Positions 53,460 through 62,273 of a stretch of DNA of 64,000 nucleotides are shown here, in pieces. The first letter of the stretch is position 1; the number at the start of each line of letters is the position of its first letter. The notes under the pieces were generated by a model that did not search any database, was not told the DNA's origin, and worked only from the letters and a program-made list of their open reading frames with translations. Source of the DNA: Rhodococcus sp. B7740. Lineage in GTDB: Bacteria; Actinomycetota; Actinomycetes; Mycobacteriales; Mycobacteriaceae. The stretch covers positions 4,464,001 to 4,528,000 of the forward strand of contig NZ_CP010797.1 in NCBI RefSeq assembly GCF_000954115.1, written 5' to 3'. Position numbers and translations under genes: made by a program.

Positions 53460-54394
53460 CCCTCGCGGGCAGCTACACCAAGGGGCAGTTGACGGTTCAC
53501 CACGATCCTGCGGTGATCACGTCGGTGTCGAAAGCACTTCGCGGCGTCGGGAAGCAGGTCGCTCTGGTTCCGACCATGGGCGCGCTGCACGCCGGGCACG
53601 TGCAGTTGGTGCGGCAGGCCAAGCTCACCGGTGCGGTGGTGATCGTGTCGATCTTCGTCAACCCGCTGCAGTTCGGTGTGGGTGAGGACCTCGAGGCCTA
53701 CCCGCGCACCCTCGACGCCGATGTCGCGTTGCTGCGTGAGGAGGGCGTCGAACTGGTCTTCGCGCCGTCGGCGTCGGACATGTATCCGTCGGGTCCGCGC
53801 ACCACCGTCAATCCCGGACCGCTCGGCGCAGAGCTCGAAGGCTCGAGCAGGCCAACGCATTTCGCCGGAATGCTCACCGTGGTGGCCAAGCTGCTGCAGA
53901 TCGCGGCTCCGCATCGCGCGTACTTCGGCGAGAAGGACTACCAGCAACTGACATTGATCCGGCAGATGGTGCGCGATCTGAACTTCGACGTCGCCGTCAT
54001 CGGGGTCCCGACGGTTCGCGAGCAGGACGGTCTTGCGCTGTCCTCGCGTAATCGCTACCTCGACCCCGAGCAGCGTGACGCCGCGATGGCGCTGTCGGCC
54101 GCGCTGGTCGCCGGGGCGCACGCCGCGGCCGGGGGAGTCGAGGCCATCATCGCCACTGCGCGTGCCGTTCTGGACGAGGCTCCGCTGGTGCAGGTCGACT
54201 ACCTGGAGGTGCGCGACCCGCATCTCGGTCCGGCTCCCGAACGTGGGGACGGCAGACTGCTCGTGGCGGCCAAGGTCGGCACCACGAGATTGATCGACAA
54301 TGTCGGTGTCGCAGTCGGCACCGGTTTTCTGGAGGCAGGAGTGGAGCCTGCGGAACGACCAGAAAAAATTAGTCCCGACGATCCGAAAAGCTGA
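53456..54394 (+). CDS. panC: Pantothenate synthetase
   Basis: A 312-residue enzyme: [20 protein letters not shown] holds the HIGH-like motif, [41 protein letters not shown] and [15 protein letters not shown] (KMSKS-like). It condenses pantoate with beta-alanine using ATP. Overlaps the preceding gene by 4 bp. The normal protein ends near residue 288; the tail [20 protein letters not shown] is partly encoded by dispersed repeat A. Confidence 0.95.
   Translation: MTLAGSYTKGQLTVHHDPAVITSVSKALRGVGKQVALVPTMGALHAGHVQLVRQAKLTGAVVIVSIFVNPLQFGVGEDLEAYPRTLDADVALLREEGVELVFAPSASDMYPSGPRTTVNPGPLGAELEGSSRPTHFAGMLTVVAKLLQIAAPHRAYFGEKDYQQLTLIRQMVRDLNFDVAVIGVPTVREQDGLALSSRNRYLDPEQRDAAMALSAALVAGAHAAAGGVEAIIATARAVLDEAPLVQVDYLEVRDPHLGPAPERGDGRLLVAAKVGTTRLIDNVGVAVGTGFLEAGVEPAERPEKISPDDPKS
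54334..54361 (-). repeat. Dispersed repeat A inside the 3' end of panC
   Basis: Minus-strand copy reading GGCAGGAGTGGAGCCTGCGG followed by AACGACCA on this strand. It differs from the folK copy at only a few bases and is translated in another frame as [19 protein letters not shown] form a short stem with a 7-nt loop. Confidence 0.8.
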
Positions 54395-54403
54395 GGGCAC
54401 AAC

Positions 54404-54835
54404 ATGTTTCGAACAATGATGAAGTCCAAGATCCATCGCGCCACCGTCACGCACGCCGATCTGCACTACGTGGGCTCGGTGACCGTCGATCAGGATCTGA
54501 TGGAGGCAGCCGACCTGCTCGAAGGCGAACAGGTCACCATCGTCGACATCGACAACGGTGCGCGGCTCGAAACGTACGTGATCACCGGTGAGCGCGGCAG
54601 CGGTGTCATCGGGATCAACGGCGCTGCAGCGCATCTGGTCGATCCGGGTGACCTGGTGATCCTGATCGCCTACGGCGTGATGAACGAGCAGGAGGTGGCC
54701 GACTACGCGCCGAGGGTGGTGTTCGTCGACGAGAAGAACCGGCCCGTCGAGCTGGGAAGCGATCCGGCTCATGCGCCCGCGGGCTCGGGTCTGATCACAC
54801 CGCGCGATCTGCGGGCCGATTCCGTGCTGGTCTGA
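54404..54835 (+). CDS. panD: Aspartate 1-decarboxylase (pyruvoyl enzyme)
   Basis: A 143-residue proenzyme. [25 protein letters not shown] contains the Gly-Ser self-cleavage site (YVGS) that generates the pyruvoyl cofactor; [21 protein letters not shown] completes the active site. It produces beta-alanine for PanC, encoded 9 bp upstream. Confidence 0.95.
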   Translation: MFRTMMKSKIHRATVTHADLHYVGSVTVDQDLMEAADLLEGEQVTIVDIDNGARLETYVITGERGSGVIGINGAAAHLVDPGDLVILIAYGVMNEQEVADYAPRVVFVDEKNRPVELGSDPAHAPAGSGLITPRDLRADSVLV

Positions 54836-54839
54836 TTCG

Positions 54840-55640
54840 ATGCTCCTCGCGATCGATGTACGCAACACCAGTACCGTGGTCGGCCTGTTCACCGGCACCG
54901 GTGATCATTCGAAGCTACTGCGGGACTGGCGCATTCGCACCGACCCTCATGTGACGGCCGATGAACTGGCACTGATGCTGCGCGGCCTGCTGGGTGAGGA
55001 CGCGGACCAGATCACCGGAGTCACCGCACTGTCGACCGTTCCGTCGGTGCTTCGGGAGATGCGGACGATGCTCGCGCGCTACTGGGATCACGTGGTGCAC
55101 GTGATGGTCGAACCCGGCGTGCGGACCGGCGTGCCGTTGCTGGTCGACAATCCCAAGGAGGTCGGTGCCGATCGCATCGTCAATACCCTTGCCGCACACG
55201 ACCTGTACGGAACGGCGTGCATCGTGGTGGATTTCGGAACCACCACCTGCGTCGACGTCGTCTCGGCCAAGGGGGAATTTCTCGGCGGTGCCATCGCTCC
55301 CGGGCTGGAGATGTCCGCGTCGGCCATGTCCACTCGCACGGCCACGCTGCGTGAGGTGGAGATGATCCGGCCCCGTTCGGTACTGGGCAAGAACACCGTG
55401 GAGTGCATCCAGTCGGGCACCATCTTCGGGTTCGCCGGTCTGGTCGACGGCCTCGTCGGGCGAATTCGACGAGAGGTTCCCGAGGTGACGGGCGCGGACG
55501 TCGCCATCATCGGTACCGGAGACATCGCAGCGTTGATCTTGCCCGAGTCGACGACCATCGAGCACCACGAACCCGACCTGACCCTCGAGGGGCTGCGTCT
55601 GGTCTACGAACGCAACATGGCCAAACGACGCCCCCGCTGA
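54840..55640 (+). CDS. coaX: Type III pantothenate kinase
   Basis: A 266-residue ASKHA-fold kinase: [16 protein letters not shown] phosphate loop, [41 protein letters not shown] and [17 protein letters not shown] are the family motifs. It phosphorylates pantothenate, the first step from pantothenate to CoA. ATG five bases after panD. Confidence 0.94.
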   Translation: MLLAIDVRNTSTVVGLFTGTGDHSKLLRDWRIRTDPHVTADELALMLRGLLGEDADQITGVTALSTVPSVLREMRTMLARYWDHVVHVMVEPGVRTGVPLLVDNPKEVGADRIVNTLAAHDLYGTACIVVDFGTTTCVDVVSAKGEFLGGAIAPGLEMSASAMSTRTATLREVEMIRPRSVLGKNTVECIQSGTIFGFAGLVDGLVGRIRREVPEVTGADVAIIGTGDIAALILPESTTIEHHEPDLTLEGLRLVYERNMAKRRPR

Positions 55641-55684
55641 ACGGCTGGCGCATCGTGCGATGGTGTGCCAGAATCGTCGTCGTG

Positions 55685-55723
55685 ATGACGTGCATGGCCA
55701 CCCAGGAGTGTTGTCGAGGCTGA
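55685..55723 (+). CDS. Putative cysteine-sensing leader peptide MTCMATQECCRG
   Basis: A 12-codon ORF, ATG at 55685 and TGA at 55721, lying 39 bp before the cysteine dioxygenase start. Three of its codons are Cys, two of them adjacent (TGT TGT, 55709-55714) near the end, followed at once by a 6-bp hairpin. Actinobacteria are known to use short Cys-rich uORFs to attenuate sulfur operons, where ribosome stalling at Cys codons reports Cys-tRNA levels. CCAGG in the leader (55702-55706) can pair with CCTGG at the ribosome site of the next gene (55747-55751), offering a way to hide that site. An in-frame GTG precedes the ATG. Function is inferred. Confidence 0.65.
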   Translation: MTCMATQECCRG

Positions 55724-55734
55724 ACCCTGCCTCG
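55715..55734 (+). promoter_or_regulatory. Hairpin overlapping the leader-peptide stop
   Basis: CGAGGC-TGAACCCT-GCCTCG is a perfect 6-bp stem with an 8-nt loop that contains the TGA stop. It begins directly after the two tandem Cys codons, so a ribosome stalled there would prevent it from folding. No U-tract follows, so translational rather than transcriptional control is more likely. Confidence 0.5.
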
Positions 55735-55762
55735 TTCATACGCACCCCTGGAGTAGAGCTTC

Positions 55763-56332
55763 ATGCTTTCCACACCTGTACTTTCCGTACCTTCGCGCAC
55801 CCCTTTGTCGTCGCGCTCGGTCTCGACGCTTCCGACCCGGTTGCGCCCACCCGACCTGCTGCGCATCACCGACCAGGGCGCATCCGACGTCCTCGAGGGC
55901 CGCTTCGACCACCTGCTTCCCGGCGGCGGTCGCTGGCCGACCGACGAGCGTTGGGCCGCCCGACTGCATTCCGACGACGACCTCGACGTCTGGTTGATCA
56001 GCTGGGTTCCCGATCGTTCCACCGAACTGCACGATCACGCGGGATCGCTCGGTGCGCTCACCGTTCTCAGTGGCTCGCTTCTCGAATATCGTTGGGCCGG
56101 AACAGGACTGAAGGAGCGTCACCTCGACGCCGGTGATCAGGCGTCGTTCCCGCTCGGTTGGGTTCACGACGTGATGCACGATCCGGCGTCCACCACGACC
56201 GGCCCCACCCTCAGCGTGCACGCCTACTCGCCGCCCCTGACGGCGATGTCCTACTACGAAGTGACCGAACGGTCCACGCTGCGTCGCACCCGTAGCGAGC
56301 TCACCGACGAACCCGAGAAGGCCACGCTGTGA
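55763..56332 (+). CDS. Cysteine dioxygenase family protein
   Basis: A 189-residue cupin. The iron ligands are in STELHDHAGSLGALTVLSG (His-x-His) and the last His in VHDVMHDP; the family's PLTAMSYYEV end is present. It oxidises cysteine to cysteine sulfinate with O2. The first ~30 residues are Ser/Pro-rich and poorly conserved, so the true start could be internal. Directly preceded by the Cys-rich leader peptide and followed by an overlapping rhodanese gene, forming a cysteine-catabolic unit inserted between coaX and lysS. Confidence 0.87.
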   Translation: MLSTPVLSVPSRTPLSSRSVSTLPTRLRPPDLLRITDQGASDVLEGRFDHLLPGGGRWPTDERWAARLHSDDDLDVWLISWVPDRSTELHDHAGSLGALTVLSGSLLEYRWAGTGLKERHLDAGDQASFPLGWVHDVMHDPASTTTGPTLSVHAYSPPLTAMSYYEVTERSTLRRTRSELTDEPEKATL

Positions 56333-56766
56333 CCATCCCCGCCATGACCATTGTCGAAATGCTCGAATCCGCACGCGAAACCATCGATCGAATGACCGTC
56401 TTCGAGCTGCGCGACGCCGTCGACCGCGGAGCCGTCGTCGTCGACATCCGGCCCCAGGCGCAGCGCGCCGTCGAGGGAACGCTGCCCGGGGCGCTCGCCA
56501 TCGAACGCAACGTCCTCGAATGGCGTCTGGACCCGACGAGCGATGCGCGCCTGGCGATCGCCGTCGACCACGACGTCGAATGGATCGTCATCTGCTCCGA
56601 GGGTTACACCTCGTCTCTCGCCGCCGCGTCGCTCAAGCTGCTGGGTCTGCACCGGTCCACCGATCTGGTCGGCGGTTACCAGGCGCTGAAGTCGGCAGGA
56701 CTGCTCGGTGTGCTCACGCAGGCGAAGCACTGCGTCCGTGAGGCCGAGGCCGTCGCTGCGCACTGA
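56329..56766 (+). CDS. Rhodanese-domain protein
   Basis: A 145-residue single rhodanese domain: VVVDIRPQAQRAVEGTLPGALAIERNVLEWRLDP and the active loop VICSEGYTSSLAAASLKLLG with the persulfide-forming Cys. It likely handles sulfane sulfur produced in cysteine breakdown. GTG at 56329 overlaps the dioxygenase stop. Confidence 0.9.
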   Translation: MTIPAMTIVEMLESARETIDRMTVFELRDAVDRGAVVVDIRPQAQRAVEGTLPGALAIERNVLEWRLDPTSDARLAIAVDHDVEWIVICSEGYTSSLAAASLKLLGLHRSTDLVGGYQALKSAGLLGVLTQAKHCVREAEAVAAH

Positions 56767-56802
56767 TCGTCCGCACCGGATCGGACTGTAAAGTGTGTGC
56801 GC

Positions 56803-58326
56803 GTGACTGACACAGATTCCACCCAGCAGGCCGACGACACCCCGGAGCAACTACGGATTCGTCGTGCCAAGCGCGCCGCGCTGCTCGAGCGTGGGGTCGA
56901 GGCGTATCCGGTGTCGGTTCCACGCACGCACTCCTTGCTCGAGATCAGGACCGAATTTCCCGAACTCGAACCCGACACGACGACCGGTCTGGTCGTCGGC
57001 GTCGTAGGCCGGGTCATCTTCGTGCGCAACACCGGAAAGCTGTGTTTCGCCACGCTGCAGGAGGGCGACGGCACTCAGCTGCAGGCCATGATCAGCCTGG
57101 CAGGTGTCGGCGAGGACGCTCTCGCACAGTGGAAGTCCGATGTCGATCTCGGCGACTTCGTGTTCGTGCACGGCGAGGTGATCAGCTCCCGCCGCGGCGA
57201 GCTGTCCGTGATGGCCGACGCGTGGCAGATCGCATCGAAGTCGTTGCGTCCGTTGCCCGTCGCGCACAAGGAGCTGAACGAAGAGACGCGCATTCGGCAG
57301 CGGTATCTGGATCTGATCACGCGTCCGGAGGCCAGGGAAACCGCCCGCAAGCGCATCGCCGTCGTTCGGGAACTACGCAACGCACTCGAGCGTCGCGGCT
57401 TCCTCGAGGTCGAGACTCCGATGTTGCAGACCTTGCACGGCGGCGCGGCGGCTCGGCCGTTCGTCACCCATTCCAATGCCATGGACACCGACCTCTACCT
57501 CCGGATCGCGCCGGAACTGTTTCTCAAGCGCTGCGTCGTCGGCGGCATCGAGAAGGTGTTCGAGATCAACCGGAACTTCCGCAACGAGGGTGCCGACTCC
57601 TCGCATTCGCCGGAGTTTGCGATGCTCGAGACATACGAGGCCTACGGGACGTACGACGACTCGGCGAAAATGACGCGTGAACTCGTCCAGGAAGTGGCCA
57701 TGGCCGCACTCGGGTCCACAGTCGTCACGCTGCCCGACGGCACCACCTACGACCTCGGCGGCGAGTGGACGACGCTCGAGATGTACCCGTCGTTGTCCGA
57801 ATCGCTCGGGTTCGACGTCACCCCCGACACCACCGTCGACGAACTGCTCGCGATCGCCGACAAGGTCGGGGTGGAGGTGCCGCGCAAGGACGGCGTCCCG
57901 ATCTACGGCCACGGCAAGCTCGTCGAGGAACTGTGGGAACACCAGGTCGGCGACGCCTTGACCGAGCCCACGTTCGTCCGTGACTTCCCGGTCGAGACGT
58001 CCCCGCTGACGCGTCAGCATCGCAGCAAGCCCGGCGTCACCGAGAAGTGGGATCTCTACGTTCGCGGATTCGAGTTGGCCACCGGCTACTCCGAACTGGT
58101 CGACCCGATCATCCAGCGTGAGCGTTTCGAGGATCAGGCGCGTCAGGCCGCGGCAGGCGACGACGAGGCCATGGTGCTCGACGAGGACTTCCTCGCCGCG
58201 ATGGAACAGGGCATGCCGCCGACCACCGGAACCGGCATGGGCATCGACCGCCTGCTGATGGCGCTGACCGGCTTGGGGATCCGCGAAACTATCCTGTTCC
58301 CCATCGTCAAGCCTTCCCAGGCCTGA
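56803..58326 (+). CDS. lysS: Lysyl-tRNA synthetase, class II
   Basis: A 507-residue synthetase with an N-terminal OB-fold anticodon domain (residues ~50-150) and a class II core: motif 2 [24 protein letters not shown], motif 3 [17 protein letters not shown], and RYLDLI near motif 1. Start is GTG 56803 or the in-frame GTG 56797. Short cytosolic form without the MprF-like membrane domain of LysX. Confidence 0.95.
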   Translation: MTDTDSTQQADDTPEQLRIRRAKRAALLERGVEAYPVSVPRTHSLLEIRTEFPELEPDTTTGLVVGVVGRVIFVRNTGKLCFATLQEGDGTQLQAMISLAGVGEDALAQWKSDVDLGDFVFVHGEVISSRRGELSVMADAWQIASKSLRPLPVAHKELNEETRIRQRYLDLITRPEARETARKRIAVVRELRNALERRGFLEVETPMLQTLHGGAAARPFVTHSNAMDTDLYLRIAPELFLKRCVVGGIEKVFEINRNFRNEGADSSHSPEFAMLETYEAYGTYDDSAKMTRELVQEVAMAALGSTVVTLPDGTTYDLGGEWTTLEMYPSLSESLGFDVTPDTTVDELLAIADKVGVEVPRKDGVPIYGHGKLVEELWEHQVGDALTEPTFVRDFPVETSPLTRQHRSKPGVTEKWDLYVRGFELATGYSELVDPIIQRERFEDQARQAAAGDDEAMVLDEDFLAAMEQGMPPTTGTGMGIDRLLMALTGLGIRETILFPIVKPSQA

Positions 58327-58342
58327 TCGAACGGTGAAGAGC

Positions 58343-58360
58343 TGTTCGCCAGCAGCGGAC
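58343..58360. promoter_or_regulatory. Possible ClgR box upstream of clpC
   Basis: TGTTCGCCAGCAGCGGAC keeps the CGC-N5-GCG core of ClgR boxes, which control clp genes in Corynebacterium, Streptomyces and mycobacteria, but differs at about two flanking or central positions. It lies ~240 bp before clpC, just after lysS. An A/T-richer promoter-like stretch (AAACGTTTTGCATAGTG) follows at 58370. Confidence 0.4.
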
Positions 58361-58394
58361 AGTGAACGGGAAACGTTTTGCATAGTGCCTGCGT

Positions 58395-58591
58395 TATGAA
58401 CAATAAGCAGGCAAGGCAGTCCGCACACGTGGGCCGTCGCGCAGCATTTCAGGGGTGGAGGGTCGGCGTTCGTCACGTCGGCCAACTACAGTGAGAAGCA
58501 GTCTTACCTTCAAATGCACAAGCGACCCGGCGTGTTGGACACTGCGGCGCTAGAAGAACTGGTGGGCGAGCTACCACCCGCCAAGAAGTGA
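58395..58591 (+). other. Small-ORF region where lsr2 is expected; possible frameshifted gene
   Basis: Between lysS and clpC, where mycobacteria carry lsr2, no Lsr2 reading exists in any frame. An ATG at 58395 opens a 32-codon frame (MNNKQARQSAHVGRRAAFQG...). A second frame, running to TGA 58589-58591, continues with protein-like sequence GGSAFVTSANYSEKQSYLQM and then HKRPGVLDTAALEELVGELP but has only an ATG at 58514. A single shift near 58455 would join them into a ~64-residue protein. It may be a decayed or sequencing-shifted small gene, or simply 5' leader of clpC. No family recognised. Confidence 0.35.
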
Positions 58592-58600
58592 GGGAGAGCG

Positions 58601-61141
58601 ATGTTCGAGAGGTTCACCGATCGCGCGCGGCGTGTTGTCGTCCTGGCTCAAGAAGAAGCCCGGATGCTCAACCACAACTACATCGGCACGGAGCACATTC
58701 TGCTCGGCCTCATCCACGAGGGCGAAGGCGTCGCAGCCAAGTCTCTCGAGTCGCTGGGCATCTCCCTCGAAGGAGTACGCAGCCAGGTAGAGGAGATCAT
58801 CGGTCAGGGTCAGCAGGCTCCGTCCGGTCACATTCCGTTCACCCCGCGCGCCAAGAAAGTACTCGAGCTCAGCCTGCGTGAAGCACTGCAGCTCGGCCAC
58901 AACTACATCGGCACCGAGCACATTCTGCTGGGACTGATCCGCGAAGGCGAAGGCGTCGCAGCTCAGGTTCTGGTCAAGCTCGGAGCCGACCTCAACCGCG
59001 TGCGTCAGCAGGTCATCCAGCTGCTGTCGGGCTACCAGGGCAAGGAGCCGTCCGAGAGCGGCAGCGGCCGCGGCGAGGCGGGCACCCCGTCGACGTCACT
59101 GGTTCTCGACCAGTTCGGCCGCAACCTCACCCAGGCCGCGCTCGAAGGCAAGCTCGACCCGGTCATCGGTCGCGCGAAGGAAATCGAGCGCGTCATGCAG
59201 GTGCTGTCGCGTCGCACCAAGAACAACCCGGTCCTCATCGGCGAGCCCGGTGTCGGTAAGACCGCAGTCGTCGAAGGCCTGGCTCAGGCCATCGTCAACG
59301 GCGAGGTTCCCGAGACGCTCAAGGACAAGCAGCTCTACACCCTCGACCTCGGCTCGCTCGTGGCCGGCAGCCGGTACCGCGGTGACTTCGAGGAGCGCCT
59401 GAAGAAGGTGCTCAAGGAGATCAACACCCGCGGCGACATCATCCTGTTCATCGACGAGCTCCACACGCTCGTCGGCGCAGGTGCCGCCGAAGGTGCCATC
59501 GACGCAGCATCGATCCTCAAGCCCAAGCTGGCTCGTGGCGAACTGCAGACCATCGGTGCCACCACCCTCGACGAGTACCGCAAGTACATCGAGAAGGACG
59601 CCGCACTCGAGCGTCGTTTCCAGCCCGTCCAGGTCGGCGAGCCGACCGTCGAGCACACCATCGAGATCCTCAAGGGTCTGCGCGATCGCTACGAGGCACA
59701 CCACCGCGTCTCGATCACCGACGGTGCCCTCGTAGCTGCCGCCACTCTGGCCGACCGGTACATCAACGACCGGTTCCTGCCCGACAAGGCAATCGACCTC
59801 ATCGACGAAGCAGGCGCGCGGATGCGCATCCGCCGGATGACCGCGCCGCCAGACCTGCGCGAGTTCGACGACAAGATCGCCGACGCGCGCCGGGAGAAGG
59901 AATCGGCCATCGACGCACAGGACTTCGAGAAGGCCGCGAACCTGCGCGACAAGGAGAAGACGCTCGTCGGTCAGCGCGCCGAGCGGGAGAAGCAGTGGCG
60001 CTCCGGTGACCTCGACGTCATCGCCGAGGTGGACGACGAGCAGATCGCCGAGGTTCTGGGTAACTGGACCGGCATCCCCGTCTTCAAGCTCACCGAGGAA
60101 GAGACCACTCGTCTGCTCCGCATGGAGGACGAACTGCACAAGCGGATCATCGGTCAGGTCGAGGCAGTCAAGGCCGTCTCGAAGGCGATCCGTCGTACCC
60201 GTGCAGGACTGAAGGACCCGAAGCGTCCGTCGGGCTCGTTCATCTTCGCCGGCCCGTCCGGTGTCGGTAAGACCGAGCTGTCGAAGGCTCTGGCGAACTT
60301 CCTCTTCGGCGAGGACGACGCACTCATCCAGATCGACATGGGCGAGTTCCACGACCGCTTCACCGCGTCGCGCCTGTTCGGTGCTCCTCCCGGATACGTC
60401 GGGTACGAAGAGGGCGGCCAGCTCACCGAGAAGGTCCGTCGCAAGCCGTTCTCCGTCGTGCTGTTCGACGAGATCGAGAAGGCCCACCAGGAGATCTACA
60501 ACACCCTCCTGCAGGTGCTCGAAGACGGTCGTCTCACCGACGGCCAGGGACGCACGGTCGACTTCAAGAACACCGTGCTGATCTTCACCTCGAACCTCGG
60601 TACCTCGGACATCTCGAAGGCAGTCGGCCTCGGCTTCTCCTCGGGCGAAGGCACCGGATCGAACTACGAGCGGATGAAGCTCAAGGTCAACGACGAGCTG
60701 AAGAAGCACTTCCGCCCCGAGTTCCTCAACCGTATCGACGACATCGTCGTGTTCCACCAGCTCACCAAGGACGAGATCATCCAGATGGTCGATCTCATGC
60801 TCAACCGAGTCGAAGGTGCGCTCAAGAACAAGGACATGGCGATCGAGGTCACCGAGAAGGCGAAGTCGTTGCTCGCCAAGCGCGGATTCGATCCCGTCCT
60901 GGGTGCGCGGCCACTGCGTCGCACCATCCAGCGCGAGATCGAGGACCAGCTGTCGGAGAAGATCCTCTTCGGCGAGATCGAAGCCGGCCAGATCATCCTG
61001 GTCGACGTCGAGAACTGGGACGGCGAAGGCGCAGGCGAGGACGCGAAGTTCACCTTCCGCGGTGAGAAGAAGGCGATCATCGTCCCCGACGAGGTCCCGG
61101 TCGACCTGGCCAAGGCCACCGGAGACAGCGACAGCGAGTAG
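58601..61141 (+). CDS. clpC: ATP-dependent Clp protease ATPase subunit ClpC
   Basis: An 846-residue AAA+ unfoldase. Two Clp-N repeats (residues ~3-145, each with [15 protein letters not shown] or close variant), first ATPase with [15 protein letters not shown], a UVR/M-domain ([19 protein letters not shown]), second ATPase with [14 protein letters not shown], and the ClpP-binding loop VGLGFSSG. It feeds substrates to ClpP1P2. ATG 58601 after GAGGGAGAG. Followed by a strong terminator. Confidence 0.96.
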   Translation: MFERFTDRARRVVVLAQEEARMLNHNYIGTEHILLGLIHEGEGVAAKSLESLGISLEGVRSQVEEIIGQGQQAPSGHIPFTPRAKKVLELSLREALQLGHNYIGTEHILLGLIREGEGVAAQVLVKLGADLNRVRQQVIQLLSGYQGKEPSESGSGRGEAGTPSTSLVLDQFGRNLTQAALEGKLDPVIGRAKEIERVMQVLSRRTKNNPVLIGEPGVGKTAVVEGLAQAIVNGEVPETLKDKQLYTLDLGSLVAGSRYRGDFEERLKKVLKEINTRGDIILFIDELHTLVGAGAAEGAIDAASILKPKLARGELQTIGATTLDEYRKYIEKDAALERRFQPVQVGEPTVEHTIEILKGLRDRYEAHHRVSITDGALVAAATLADRYINDRFLPDKAIDLIDEAGARMRIRRMTAPPDLREFDDKIADARREKESAIDAQDFEKAANLRDKEKTLVGQRAEREKQWRSGDLDVIAEVDDEQIAEVLGNWTGIPVFKLTEEETTRLLRMEDELHKRIIGQVEAVKAVSKAIRRTRAGLKDPKRPSGSFIFAGPSGVGKTELSKALANFLFGEDDALIQIDMGEFHDRFTASRLFGAPPGYVGYEEGGQLTEKVRRKPFSVVLFDEIEKAHQEIYNTLLQVLEDGRLTDGQGRTVDFKNTVLIFTSNLGTSDISKAVGLGFSSGEGTGSNYERMKLKVNDELKKHFRPEFLNRIDDIVVFHQLTKDEIIQMVDLMLNRVEGALKNKDMAIEVTEKAKSLLAKRGFDPVLGARPLRRTIQREIEDQLSEKILFGEIEAGQIILVDVENWDGEGAGEDAKFTFRGEKKAIIVPDEVPVDLAKATGDSDSE

Positions 61142-61156
61142 CTCCACCAGCTCCGT

Positions 61157-61194
61157 ACAACGGGCGATCCTCTTTCGAGAGGATCGCCCGTTGT
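61157..61194 (+). terminator. Intrinsic terminator after clpC
   Basis: ACAACGGGCGATCCTCT (61157-61173) and AGAGGATCGCCCGTTGT (61178-61194) form a perfect 17-bp stem closed by a TTCG tetraloop, 16 bp after the clpC stop. C-rich low-complexity sequence follows to 61262. Confidence 0.88.
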
Positions 61195-61266
61195 CGTCTG
61201 TCCACCCGCCCGCTTACCCACCCGCCCACCCGCCCACCCGCACAGCCCGCCCACCCACCCCCGTTC

Positions 61267-61317
61267 GCGTCAATGGACCATTGCACCCTTCAGACGTATG
61301 TAGTGGTCCATTCACGC
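61267..61317. repeat. Dispersed palindrome B, copy 2
   Basis: Left arm GCGTCAATGGACCATTGC (61267-61284), right arm GTAGTGGTCCATTCACGC (61300-61317). Same element as at 44711, in tandem with copy 3. Together they fill the gap between clpC and the serine-hydrolase pseudogene. Confidence 0.78.
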
Positions 61318-61328
61318 AGATCAGCTAC

Positions 61329-61381
61329 GCGGGTGAATGGCACATTGCAGCGCTCAGACGTGTGCAGTGGTCCATTGACGC
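61329..61381. repeat. Dispersed palindrome B, copy 3, overlapping the hydrolase 3' end
   Basis: Left arm GGTGAATGGCACATTGC and right arm GCAGTGGTCCATTGACGC (61364-61381). On the minus strand its right half is read as the last codons of the hydrolase, RQWTTAHV, and supplies the stop at 61354. Copies 2 and 3 start 62 bp apart. Confidence 0.78.
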
Positions 61382-62136
61382 AGGACCCGAGCGCCGAGGG
61401 CAACGGCAATGACAACAAGTTCGGCGAGCAGGATCCAGAACAGCAGCGCGATGTCTGGAGCCCAGCGGGCCAGTGTCGAGATCGGCGCATCGGCGAGTGC
61501 GGGCAGCGAAAAGTACAGCAGTCCAGCTGCGCCGAGGGCGGCCAGTGCATGCGCGGGTGCCCATCGTCCGGGAGCGGTTCGGAATCCGAGGAGCGCTCTG
61601 GTCGCACAGATCGCCAACAGCACCGCGAGGGTGGTCGACGCGATCAGTGCAACTTCGTACGGACCGAAGCCGGCGGTAGGAGGGTCATCCATGCCGAGTC
61701 GCGCGAGCACGAGGGAGCGGGCAGCCGAGGCCAGAGCATCGGCCTCGAGTTCGCCGTATCTGTTGGTCGCGAACACCACTGCCAGGTGTCGTTCCGGAAC
61801 GAGTGCGACGTGAGTGAAATAGCCGGGGACCGCCCCGGAATGCCACCGCATCTCGGTACCGTCGGGCAGCGTTTCGACGTACCACCCGTATCCGTACGCC
61901 GCCCCCGAACCCGTCGGCACCGTATCCGGACTGTTCGACGCCGGAGCGGTCAGTTGCCTGGATGCATAGCGTGAGAGTTCGTCGATGGAACCGCTCAGGT
62001 AGCCTTAACCCATTCCTGCGGAGTCGATTCCGGTATCGATTCTTCGGGGGAAGGTGAAGAACGGTACGTGGCCGGGTGCGACGGTGTCTGCGGTGTGCAC
62101 CCCGGTCTCACGGGCGACGACGTCGGCGAAAGGTTC
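61354..62136 (-). pseudogene. Serine hydrolase (beta-lactamase family) with membrane tail, disrupted twice
   Basis: The frame read on the minus strand from 62136 encodes EPFADVVARETGVHTADTV, then GHVPFFTFPRRIDTG, SAGMG, a TAA stop (62005-62007), GYLSGSIDELSRYASRQLTAP and on through GYGWYVETLPDGTEMRWHSGAVPGYF to about five membrane helices. This is the C-terminal half of a class C beta-lactamase-like hydrolase with a membrane tail; the HSGAVPG motif is the KTG equivalent. The N-terminal half with the catalytic Ser is missing because IS21 starts at ~62137; it may lie beyond the element. The internal TAA stands where homologues would have Ser or similar, a one-base nonsense change. Confidence 0.8.
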
Positions 62137-62141
62137 TGACG

Positions 62142-62185
62142 GCGCTCATCGAAATTCCCCACTAGCGCTCATCGAAATTCCCCAC
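62142..62185. repeat. IS21 end repeats
   Basis: Two exact 21-bp direct copies, 62142-62162 and 62165-62185, containing CTCATCGAAATTCCCCAC. Multiple short repeats near each end are typical IS21 transposase-binding sites. The ~85 bp between them and istA hold its promoter and the AAGGAGA ribosome site; no other gene. Confidence 0.8.
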
Positions 62186-62273
62186 CCGTGTGGCACCGCC
62201 AACGAGGGCGGGTCTCCAACGAAGCTGATGGTCTCTGACCACGCACCAGCTATCCGAAGGAGACCCGCTCCTC

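Noticed and set aside
59096-61147. A 683-codon open frame opposite clpC
   Set aside because: Shadow of ClpC codon usage; no start signal or motif.
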